From Cladosporium sp. IMV 00045 (lineage: Eukaryota > Ascomycota > Dothideomycetes > Cladosporiales > Cladosporiaceae): 49,086 nucleotides of DNA. This document shows, one piece after another, positions 21,697 through 30,817 of the stretch. The notes below the pieces were generated by a model that was not told the origin of the DNA, made no database searches, and saw only the letters and a program-made list of their open reading frames with translations. Positions within the stretch are counted from its first letter, which is position 1. Each line of letters begins with the position of its first letter. Made by a program: the position numbers and the translations under genes. Where the stretch lies: positions 1-49,086 of the forward strand of contig MSJI02000605.1 of the NCBI GenBank assembly GCA_001931905.2, written 5' to 3'.

Positions 21697-23983
21697 ATGG
21701 AAGGACTTCGACCTTCTGCTCACTTCAACGATAAAGACGCCACGGCTGTCGCTAACGCTGGCGAGGGACAGTCGCAGGACGACGAGTCCGTCGCGCGCTC
21801 ATTGTCCGCAAGCATGGACGTAGATCAAGCCTCTACTGACCTCAAGGATGGAGACGCCAGTGCCGTCAACAATGCTGGCGAGGACCAGTCGCGGGGCGAC
21901 GACGCCTCGTCGATCGTCGATGAAAAACCAGACGCCGCTGCCACTACTGCTGACTCGGCCGTCGCCAATGTCGATGGCGTTGAAGAAGCTCCTGCGGCAA
22001 CCACTAATGCCAACTCGTCCATCCCCAAAGTCGACGGCCCCGGGGAAGAGGAGACGCAGCCGAAGAACACCGACTGGAAACTCTCTAGACGTCCCAGCGG
22101 CCTCCCAAGAGCCACAAGAATCCCCAACCCAAGAAAGGAAGCAGATCAAGCTCCCACCCAGACGTCCGAAGCTGCCACTCAGCAGCAAGTCTTCACCAAA
22201 CGCCGCTTCCCACCCACCAACCGCCGGCAGATAACCAACAGCCCCATCCCCAAACTCGAGCGCAGCCTCCCATCCACCTCCACTCCCAAGACCCCAACCA
22301 CCGTCCTCGACACCACCCACATCCTCGAGCAAAGCGGTTCCTTCGTCCGCCACCGCCCCGCCAACACCGCAATCCTCTCACGCGTCAACCGCATCATCCG
22401 CGACGACGAAGAAGACAGCGCCGAACTGCAGCAAGAAACCGAAGACCTCAAATCCGACGGGCCCTTCTACGTGCAGCGTCCCGAAAGCGACTCCCTGAGC
22501 ACCCCTCGTCCTCGCAAGACGCAGAAAATGAAATGGACCACCGACAACGACATGATGCTCCTGCTGTTCGCGAACGGGCGCGACATCGCCGGCACGGAGC
22601 TGAAGCGCATCGCTGACTGGTTCCCGGAGAAGCCGACGCCCAAGGCCATTCAAGAGCGTCTTACTAAGCTGCGCGCGAAGACGAGGAGGCTCCTTAAGGA
22701 CTCGGGCATCTATGATAGTGAAGAGCCGCCTTCCAGGGGATCGTTGAGCGCTGTTCGCGCTCGTGCTGTGGTCAAGGAGGAGCTGACTTCTTCGGCAAGG
22801 AAGAGGCCGAGTAAGAAGGCGCGCACTTCTGTGGCGTCTGTTGAGCCTTCTAGCCCGAGCCCGGCTGCTGCGTCTTCGGTTGTTGGGCAGGACTCGCCGT
22901 CGAAGAAGGCGACTGTCTCTACTAACATGGGTGGGTCGGCTTCGCAGGCTTCGCAGGCTCAGCAGCTCGCAGGTCAAGTTTCGACAACGGACCTTGCTCG
23001 TGTCATCCAGGTGCAACACCAGCAACAGGTCCAGAATGCCCAGATATTAAGGCAGTTACAGTTGCAGTGGCAGAGGCAACAGCAGCAGATTCTTGGTCAA
23101 CAAGACATTGGCAATTCGAGTCTTGGGATTCAGTCACCGGCATCTGGTCAATTCGGCCTGCGCAGCAGCAGCAGCTCGGCGGTCCGACTAGTGGTCAGTC
23201 AGGCGGAACTGCCACGAGAGTCTTCGGTCGAGTTCGGCGTGGTGAGTCCATTCCTACCCAAGAATACTTAATGCAGGCACAGCAGCAGCAGCAGGCACAG
23301 CAGCAGCAAGGCACGCATACCCTCGATCCGCCCAGCACGCCTGCTCAGAGATTCGGCCTTGTCCCTCCTGGCATGAGCATGAGCCCCACGCAACGCCAAC
23401 AAGGCACGATGGCGACTACTTGCGCTCCTGGCGTTCTCGACTTCGCCGCCTCGTACCAAGGCAACGGTAGTATGCCTGGCCATGAGCAGCCTCAGCAGCA
23501 ACAGCCCGACGTCATGGGCACAAACATCCCCTCCTCTCCTCCCAGCACAGGCGCCACGCCATCTCGCCGTCAGTCTACCGTCAACCCGTACACCGGCGCT
23601 ACCACCACCAACTTCCTCTCCTCTCCTGTCAACTTCCCCCTCTCATCTCCAACCATGAGAACTCCCGCTGCTCAACCGTTGGGGACGCCCCGTCTCAGTG
23701 CTCCTCAATTCCTTGCGAACGTGTCTCCAGGCCAAGGTACGGCGTACGCGGGAATGGCGTCGTATCATCAGTCTCCGGAACAAGCTTCACCAGCAATGCG
23801 CCAGCAGCAGTATCCGCCATTTCTCGGATCCCTCCGTTCCAGCAAGCAACTTGGGGTGCCGGTGTCCAGCGTAATGACTCTGTCGGGGGAGCATATCAGG
23901 CAATGCTTGTCGATGACAACGGAGCCAAGGGCGGTGAGGCTGAGATGTCGGAAGGCCACGGTGGTGAGGGAGAGATTGAGTAG
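21697..23983 (+). CDS. SANT/Myb-like domain protein with glutamine-rich C-terminal half; gene model uncertain
   Basis: I do not recognise an orthologue. The ATG at 21697 starts an acidic, Ala/Asp-rich N-terminus. A basic linker follows, and at about residues 277-330 there is a Myb/SANT-like helical module: KMKWTTDNDMMLLLFANGRD, TELKRIADWFPEKPTPKAIQ, ERLTKLRAKTRRLLKDSG. A KRPSKKART stretch looks like a nuclear localisation signal. The rest is rich in Gln, Ser and Pro, typical of fungal nuclear regulators. The reading frame changes twice. Frame one runs to about 23155-23241, the next reads AQQQQQAQQQQGTHTL to about 23743-23820, and a third reads IPPFQQATWGAGVQRNDS to the stop at 23981-23983. 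In-phase introns are possible (donor GTGAGT at 23242 to a CAG at or after 23276; 23744-23793 for the second). One missing base at each place would also explain it. If the last frame change is wrong, the stop is near 24002. A DNA-binding nuclear role is inferred only. Confidence 0.6.
23274..23309. repeat. CAG-rich microsatellite in coding sequence
   Basis: Two adjoining CAG runs encode a poly-Gln segment interrupted by Ala. A shorter CAG run is at 23163-23175. Each CAG is also a potential 3' splice site, all in the same phase, which makes any acceptor here ambiguous. Confidence 0.8.
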
Positions 23984-25121
23984 TCAGGCTTCCGAACGGT
24001 GATCAGGTAAGCAGCGAGCTGATTGTTAGTTGAATTGCGGCGACTGACTTTTGTAGTCTTTCTTGTGGTGTACGAGTAGATAGCCGATAGTGAGAAGAAT
24101 GAGATACCATGTTGCATTACTACCTTGCCGAGCCAAACATTGTAAAAGGTCTTTGTGTAACCTCATGTGTGTTTAGTATTGATTAAAGATCTGCACGCAT
24201 CCCAAGCATGCACATGCACATGGAAGCACGGGCAAAATCGGGACGCTGCTTCCTAATCTGGAGAATTGCAGGAGTGAAGTGAAGTAGGAGTCCTCCTGTA
24301 GTTGGAGTGAACTTTCATCGATCGGCAGAGCAATCGCTCGTCATCGCTAAGGCTGACGTCGGTCACTCTCGGTTCCACGCCTAAAAATCCCCAGACTGAG
24401 GGAACCGTCGCAGAGCCTTGGCATCTTATGCAAAAGTGAGCAAAGACAGAAGAGCTAGAGAGAGGTGTGTGAGTGATTCGGGCGCAGGCGAGCGACCGAC
24501 TCTCTGAATCTGTGCTGTGCGTTGTGTGCCTGGACAACACCTGTGTCATATATCCGCATCATTGCTGGCGACCGCGCTCTCTGGAACATCCTCCATCCCG
24601 CCAGCGCACTCTGCCAACGTGCGAACCCTACGCTGTCTCGTCCTTGTTGGAACCTCTGTCGCATACTCGTCTCTATATCGCTATCACCACCACCGCCTCA
24701 CCTCTCGGAGCTGCACCCGCGTCTCACAGCGGAAATCGAAGAAACAAGCTTGCAGAATCTGCCAGTCTACCCCTCTACCAACCTTCAAATCTTCATATAC
24801 TACCTCTGCTTTGTGATCGCGCACTATGATCTTGTGCTGAACGCGCCTTCACCTTGCCAGCGCATTGGCAGCCTGGTCTTCCACCTGATTCCCGACCAAC
24901 CGCATAGCGTGGCCTGCATCTGCCAGCACTACCTACCTGACCATCCCACCTGCCTGACCCAGCCTCGAGGCACCGACCGGCCCATCCTATTTTAATCCAG
25001 AAGACTTTGCGATCTTGCATCATCCGCAACCTGACTCAACCTCCAAGGCAAGAACCGACCTTTCCGCAACTCCCCAATCGCATCCCGCTCGGTCCCGAGT
25101 CGCCCAAACCGGCGCCCGAGG
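23984..25121. other. Intergenic region and long HSF1 leader
   Basis: This is 1.1 kb without a supported gene. From about 24500 the plus strand turns pyrimidine-rich with many CTC, CACC and ACCT elements up to the HSF1 start, which suggests a leader of several hundred bases. I looked for a three-unit heat-shock element (alternating GAA and TTC at 5-bp steps) and did not find a convincing one. Confidence 0.5.
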
Positions 25122-27418
25122 ATGCAGCGCAACCCATCTAACAGAAAACGAGCCGCGCCCGGAGCGTCGCCCATGATGCCGCAGCCCGGCGCGCCCAACG
25201 TCTTCGACTTCTCCCAAATGCCGCAGAACACCGACTTTGGCAACTTCGACTTCTCCCAGTACCCCATTGACAGCCAGGTCTTCCAAGACCCCTCTCTTAA
25301 CGATCCGAATGCCTTCGCAGCGGGTCTGAACGCTTCCCAGGCGCCGGCCTACGGCAGCAATCTCGCGCCTGTCGCGACTCCCTCTACGGATCTGGTGCGA
25401 AGGGCAAGGAATCATCAGCTCGCGACGCAGCCTAATCAGCAACAAGAGCAGTGGAATGGAGGGTACAATGGCATGGGCGGACAGGGCGATGAAGAAAATG
25501 AGCAAGAATTGGAGAAGAAAGTCGCATTGGCGAAGAGGGATGCGCAGGGAAAGCGGAAGCAGATTCCCCCTTTTGTGCAAAAACTGAGCAGGTGAGTCCA
25601 ACTGAATGGTCTGCTGGAATGTTCTTGAGGAAGTACTGACTTTGGAATAGCTTTCTTGACAGCGGGAATACGAGCCTCATTCGCTGGTCTGACGATGGTC
25701 GATCTTTCATCGTGCTGGATGAAGACGAGTTTGCTCGCACTCTCATTCCGGAGCTCTTCAAGCACAACAACTATGCGTCTTTTGTTCGCCAGCTCAACAT
25801 GTATGGCTTTCACAAGACCGTGAACATCACGGATGGCTCGCTGCGCCAGTCTGAGAAGGCCCGAAAAGGCGTCAAGCCTCCAAGCATGTACTCCCACCCT
25901 TACTTTAGACGAAATCGCCCAGACCTCCTGTGGCTCATCCAAAAACCTGCGAGCAAGACTGGCGCAAAGAGGAAACGGGATGGAACCATCAAGAATGACG
26001 ACAGCGACGACGAGCGCTCTTTCTCTCCTGTGCCCGAAGGCCGACCGCCGGGCGAGCTCGGTCTGACGGGTGCCGCATCTGATCTCGCACCTTTACCGCG
26101 AAACGAAATGTCAGCTGTGCGGAGAGAGCTGCAGAAGCTGCAGCAGCACCAAAAGTTCATATCCGACATGATCACACAACTCAAACAGCAGAACGATACC
26201 TTTTACCGACAGGCCACGGCATTCCAGGCCCTGCACGACAGACATGAAAACTCCATAAATGCGATCTTGACCTTCCTTGCCACCTTCTACAACCGGTCGA
26301 TGGAGGGCCAAGCAGGTCAGAATCTGGTCAATATGTTCAGCAACATGGCCCAACAAAGCGGCCAGCAGCAACAGCAGGGCAGTGTAGTCGAGGACTTCAC
26401 TGAAGCTGTCCCTGACAACAACACCAACCAAATGCAGCGGTTTAAGCGACCGCAGCTTCTCTTGCCGGCTCCCACGGCTGCATCTCCTCCTCAGTCGCAA
26501 CAGCAACCGTCTTCCACCAGGACTGCCTCGGCATCTGCAAGGACGTCTACCAGTCCTGTCAATGGGTTCAGAGATACACGAACTGAGAGCGCACGCCCAG
26601 AAAGCTCTCATGCGCAGACGACAGCTTCCGTGAGTCCGCAAATTAAGAATGATGCGCCCACACCGGACATGCTCCAGTCCGCACCCGAGTCCGACCAAAT
26701 GATGAGCCTGATCAACAGCGTCAACGCCACCAACGCCTCAGCACCCAGCACAGCAGCCCCCTCCTTCGACTTCAACTCCGCCCTCGACCACTACCAAACC
26801 GCCAACGGCAACTCCCCCCTCACCCCTCAGCAGCGCGAAGACATGCTCGCCATGATCTCCAACTCCCAAGGCGGCTCCTCCGGCACCGGCAACGGCAACA
26901 ACGCGCTCATCTCCCCCACCCCGCCCGCTATGCCGGACATGAGCCAGTTCAAAGAAACGCAGAAGCAACTCGAAATTCTGTCCAACATGCAAAAAACCCA
27001 GGACAGCAAAGTCCACGAGCTCAGCCGCCGCTTGCAGCCTTTCAGCCCCACCGGCACCATCCCGGGCATCGCGGACGCGAATGACGGAGGCGGATTTTTC
27101 GACCCCACCGGCGCCCCGGGCGATTTCGATCCGAACAATTTCATCGACTTCGATAATGCGAATGATCTGAATTTCAATTTCGACAATGACGATGGGCAGA
27201 TTGATTGGGATTTCACCAACGCTGCTGCTACCAATCCCACTGCGAATGGAAACAACAATTTCGCAGATAACCTCGGACAGGCTGATGATAGCGGCTTGCT
27301 CCAGCCCGAACAGCAGCCGCTGGACGGAGGCGGGAGGGTCGAGAGTGTGAGTAGCGGTGCGGCTTCGCCTGCGGGCGAGGAGGGGGGGACGCCGGATAAG
27401 AGGGCGAGAGCTGCTTGA
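25122..27418 (+). CDS. HSF1: Heat shock transcription factor
   Basis: This is the nuclear activator of chaperone genes. Two exons (25122-25591 and 25651-27418) give about 745 residues. The 59-nt intron has donor GTGAGT, branch TACTGAC and acceptor AATAG; it falls inside the DNA-binding domain, between VQKLSS and FLDSG. The HSF domain spans roughly residues 147-255, with helix-3 segment NNYASFVRQLNMYGFHK, then SHPYFRRNRPDLLWLI. The HR-A/B trimerisation coiled coil follows at about 310-370 (RRELQKLQQHQKFISDMITQ, then LKQQNDTFYRQATAFQALHD). The C-terminal half is rich in Gln, Ser, Asn and Asp. It ends with an acidic, aromatic Asp/Asn/Phe segment (about 660-690) likely to be an activation region. 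An unusually long N-terminal extension of about 145 residues carries FDFSQ repeats. Identification is certain by domain. Confidence 0.95.
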
Positions 27419-28304
27419 ATGCCCTCGGGGCGCTGGGGGGTTTTGGGGTGAGGACTATTGACGGGTACAAGTCCCACTTGAGAAAACGAGTTGCACGAAG
27501 TCACAAAATCGATGAAGCTGGGCATTTCTTTCCAACTTTGGCTCTCCCTCTCTTGTGCGGGCACGGAGAGGGTTTCCAGTCAGATCAGATTTGCGGGTTC
27601 CACTTCTTGTGTCTAGCTTTTGTTTTGCTCGTCACCTTACCTGCCTCTTCTTGTGTCTAGGCTTGATCGGGAGGCTTCAAGTGGCCAATAGCGGTTGATT
27701 GGGAGGGCTTTGAGGGGGCTGTGCAGAAAGTTCGACTCTTGTGGTGTGGTGTGCATAATTTACCAACCTTGGTGGTTGTCATGAGGATGTCGATACTGCT
27801 ATGGTGGACGATGGGGACTTTGTAGATGGTTATGCAGAGGTTTCTCGAGATACCCAGATACGTATAGGAGCAAAATCTTCTCTGACGATGAAGGTAAAAG
27901 ATGACTTTATTCTTACTGAACTGTCGACACACCAAATTTCCGTTGTAATCACTCTATATTCATGATCACAATCAGAATGATACTACTGCATGGAGCGTGA
28001 AATAACATCTCCTCCACATCCCCAATAATCGATCAACACATAGTTCATCTCTATTGAGATATCAATCAACACTCCCCTACCTGGTCATCCTTTGTGCTTC
28101 AATGCTGCTTTCGTCCAACCGCCTCCCCTTCAACAACCTTCTAGCCATGAATCCGCATTCAACATCCCGTCTTTTCTTTGTTTCTTTTTGACACTCACCC
28201 AACCCTATCCATATACTGATAAATAATGTAGAACCCATCATGCAACCAACACCTCGGTGTTCCTGACACAACACTTTTCTTGCGATAAAGCAAAAGTCAC
28301 CACC
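27419..28304. other. Intergenic region
   Basis: This holds the HSF1 3' region and the promoter of the small secreted protein gene. AT content rises after 27900, and an ATATACTGATAAATAAT segment near 28210 could serve as a weak TATA element about 90 bp before the next start. No gene is supported. Confidence 0.5.
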
Positions 28305-28752
28305 ATGCGCTTCCTAATCCTCTTCCTCCTCGCGGCCCTCGCCGCCGTCGCTTTCGCAGCGCAATCCAACGAATCCATCTGCCGGCAGAAATCCCAACGC
28401 ACCGGCTCTCTCGCCGCAGCAGCCATTCGCTCGTTCTGCAGCCGTAAAGACCTCATCGCCAACTCCAAGTATGCTGTAAGTCGCATCGAAAATCTTCACT
28501 CACCTTCAGAGCTTTCTTGCAAATCTCCAACCATACTGACAACATGCAGATGGAAGGCAAATACGCCGGCCCCAACCGCATCGGCACGCACGCTTTCATC
28601 GCGGCCAAGAGCAGCTGTCCGAGCAGCAGCAATTGGGTCCCGCAGAGGTATTGTCTCAGCCAGATGTATGAGACTTGCGCGAAGGGGAATCGCTCCGGGC
28701 ATGGAGTTATGGGAGTAGGCAGTGTCAGGAGTTTAATTTGCAGGCGAGGTAG
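28305..28752 (+). CDS. Small secreted cysteine-rich protein (about 110-160 residues), frame at 3' end uncertain
   Basis: The start follows CACC and encodes a clean signal peptide, MRFLILFLLAALAAVAFA. Exon 1 is 28305-28475. The 74-nt intron (donor GTAAGT, branch TACTGAC, acceptor TGCAG) ends at 28549. Exon 2 begins MEGKYAGPNRIGTHAF. The mature part holds cysteines in SICRQ, FCSRK, SSCPS, RYCLS and ETCAK. The segment after KGNRSGHGVMG is doubtful. In the running frame the protein continues to a stop at 28852 with a strange hydrophobic tail. One base further on, the sequence reads QCQEFNLQAR and stops at 28752, which supplies a sixth cysteine in a more natural ending. I favour the shorter form, with one base missing near 28720. 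Function is unknown; size, secretion and cysteines are those of candidate effectors or antimicrobial-like proteins, but that is only a class resemblance. Confidence 0.65.
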
Positions 28753-29082
28753 AAGTGTTGATCAACACCATTTTGTTTTTGTGATCAAACAGACTCAGAT
28801 ACTGGTTCATGTATTTTTCCCATATTCGATGTTGATTTCGCGGATTGATTGATGTCCTCCGTCTGCTGACCATTCGGGTGGTGTCGGCTTGGTGAGATGC
28901 GCGTCATCCGCTTATCGCCCCTCTCTTATCAGTTCACCACCCTCCCACCTCCCTCTCTACTTGTCTGTACCGCATTTGTGTTTCCCGCATGACTAGATAC
29001 TGATCACAGCTATATCCCTCTCCGTGTAACGAGCTCTCCAAATCTCTGAGCAACCCAAATCCCATCCCCCTCCCCCGAAACC
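28753..29082. other. Intergenic region before ATG101
   Basis: This is a 330-bp gap. It would be partly coding if the longer form of the secreted protein were real. A CT-rich leader directly precedes the ATG101 start. No other feature is seen. Confidence 0.5.
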
Positions 29083-29732
29083 ATGGAAGCCCGTCGTCCG
29101 CCCGAGTACACGCTCGACATAACCGCCGACCGCACCAACGTCAAAGACGTAGTGAAAGGTAGCACGAATCCCAAGTCCCACGCAGCAACGCAAACGTTGA
29201 TCCCCCAAGGGCAGGCATCCTGCACACGATCTTCTTCCACCGCCTGTTCACGCCCGTGCTCCCTGCCACCCACGACGTCCTCGACACCACCCTCCCCTAC
29301 GTGACCGAAGACGACATCGAACGCACCATCGACGCGCGCACCACCGCCCTGCTCCGCGCCCTCGACACTTCCGCCACCCAATACCACGCCTCCGCCTCCA
29401 AACCCGCCCACGGCACCATCGTCGTGCAGTTCCTGGAGAAGAAGCGCAAGAAGAGCGGCTGGTTCATCGCCAAGGCGGACGAGGAGGCTGTTTGGGAAGT
29501 GTGGGTGCTCAACGTGAGTCTGACGGGAGCGAGGAGCGAGCCGGAAGCTGAGAGGAATCGGAGAAGGATGGAGTTGGGCTTGCAGGAGACGGCGTTGAGG
29601 GTTTTGGAGGTCGTGAATAAGGATAGGGACTATATCCCGCCGATCACCACGAATGAGGCGAATCCGTTCCCGTTTCAGGTTGCGGTCAATCCGAAGGGGG
29701 ATGGGTGGGGGCAGAAGATGGGAATCTTTTGA
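29083..29732 (+). CDS. ATG101: Autophagy-related protein 101
   Basis: Atg101 is a HORMA-fold protein that binds and stabilises Atg13 in the Atg1/ULK1 autophagy initiation complex; it is present in most fungi and animals but absent from budding yeast. Exon 1 is 29083-29158, then a 56-nt intron (donor GTAGCA, acceptor GGCAG), then exon 2 29215-29732, 197 residues in total. The join gives VKDVVKGILHTIFFHRLFTP, the conserved N-terminal block of the family. Further family blocks are LPYVTEDDIERTID and the C-terminal DRDYIPPITTNEANPFPFQV. The finger loop expected between beta strands, which carries conserved tryptophans in animals and fission yeast, corresponds to KKSGWFIAKADEEAVWEVWV. Length and motif order match the family well. 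Confidence 0.92.
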
Positions 29733-30817
29733 GAGAGCTGTTGTGTTCATGTGATAAACTTCGAATCGGACTGGATGTGCGATACTACGTTGGTGTCTCA
29801 CAGCCCACGCGCTGGTTCTTGCATTTCTGTATGCGGGGTTGGGACTATTACGGAGAGATCTGACCCCAAGCGAAGATATATGGGCATATCGATCTGGACG
29901 AAAACGGACTTCTGGGCTTCATCTTGCTCTTGACTGGGCGCCACCGGTTCCGCGCTGACTCCTTTGGATTGGCGGCTCTCCCGGACGAAACAAAGCTGTC
30001 ACGGAACAGTCCTGCCAACATACGTTTCAACAACAACCGGACTGCGTATGTTACACGCTGCTTGATCGTTGGCCAGCTGATGCGGCGTCCGATTCGATAT
30101 CATCGAGGAACTGTTCGCACCTGGGTCAGGCATTCCAGAGCCGAGTGCCTTCAGTCCCTCAAGCGTTCCTACTGGAGCGACCGAACCTCGAAGAGATTTT
30201 CGAAAATCAAATCCAGCACACCACAAATCGCTTGAGTTGAATCTGAGGCGACGGGAAAAAAACACAATAAGCCGCTCCTGCGTCCACAACGAACGACGGT
30301 GCCACGAGCTGCACCTTACGAGCTAGCAACGTCCCTCTGTTCAAAACTTGATACTCGACTGGGGCATCCGGATGGTCTCTCACCGTTCCTGTTTCAATGT
30401 CGAAACCGTCGAGCTTGCCCTGCTTGCCCAGTCAGTTATCCAGACTCGAATGTCCAATGAGAATGAAATAACACATTCACCTCTAAATACAGGGCAGGCA
30501 CAGGGAAAGGGGAAGGGAAAGTGTTGGAATAGATCGATGGGCTCACCACCGGGGGAGCGGGTAAAATGGACGCTGGACGAAGTCTGAGTAGTTGAATATA
30601 CGTATCATACATCGATTAATAACTGCATTTACATAAGAGGCTGACAAGTCTGCGATTACCAGCGAAGACACGAGCTTTTCCCCTTCCTTGTTCAATTGTT
30701 TCATAACGTGGTGATGTACAAATGTATGTTAAGTTAGATTCAAATCGCACGTAAGCGGCCGCTTCGATAGCTTTCATTCGTTCCCAAAAAGAGATTCCAC
30801 ATTTTTGCCACTCATGT
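29733..30817. other. Intergenic region with one coding-like stretch
   Basis: This is the 3' region of ATG101 and of RIX1 (convergent). One open stretch on the plus strand, about 30081-30312, has protein-like composition (for example DIIEELFAPGSGIPEPSAFS) but no start codon or splice context. It may be a gene remnant or chance. Nothing else is supported. Confidence 0.4.

Noticed and set aside
24473..24995. Overlapping short frames before HSF1
   Set aside because: Pyrimidine-rich leader sequence; several frames are open at once and none has protein character.
23984..25121. Heat-shock element in the HSF1 promoter
   Set aside because: Single GAA and TTC units occur, but I found no three-unit alternating array, so none is listed.
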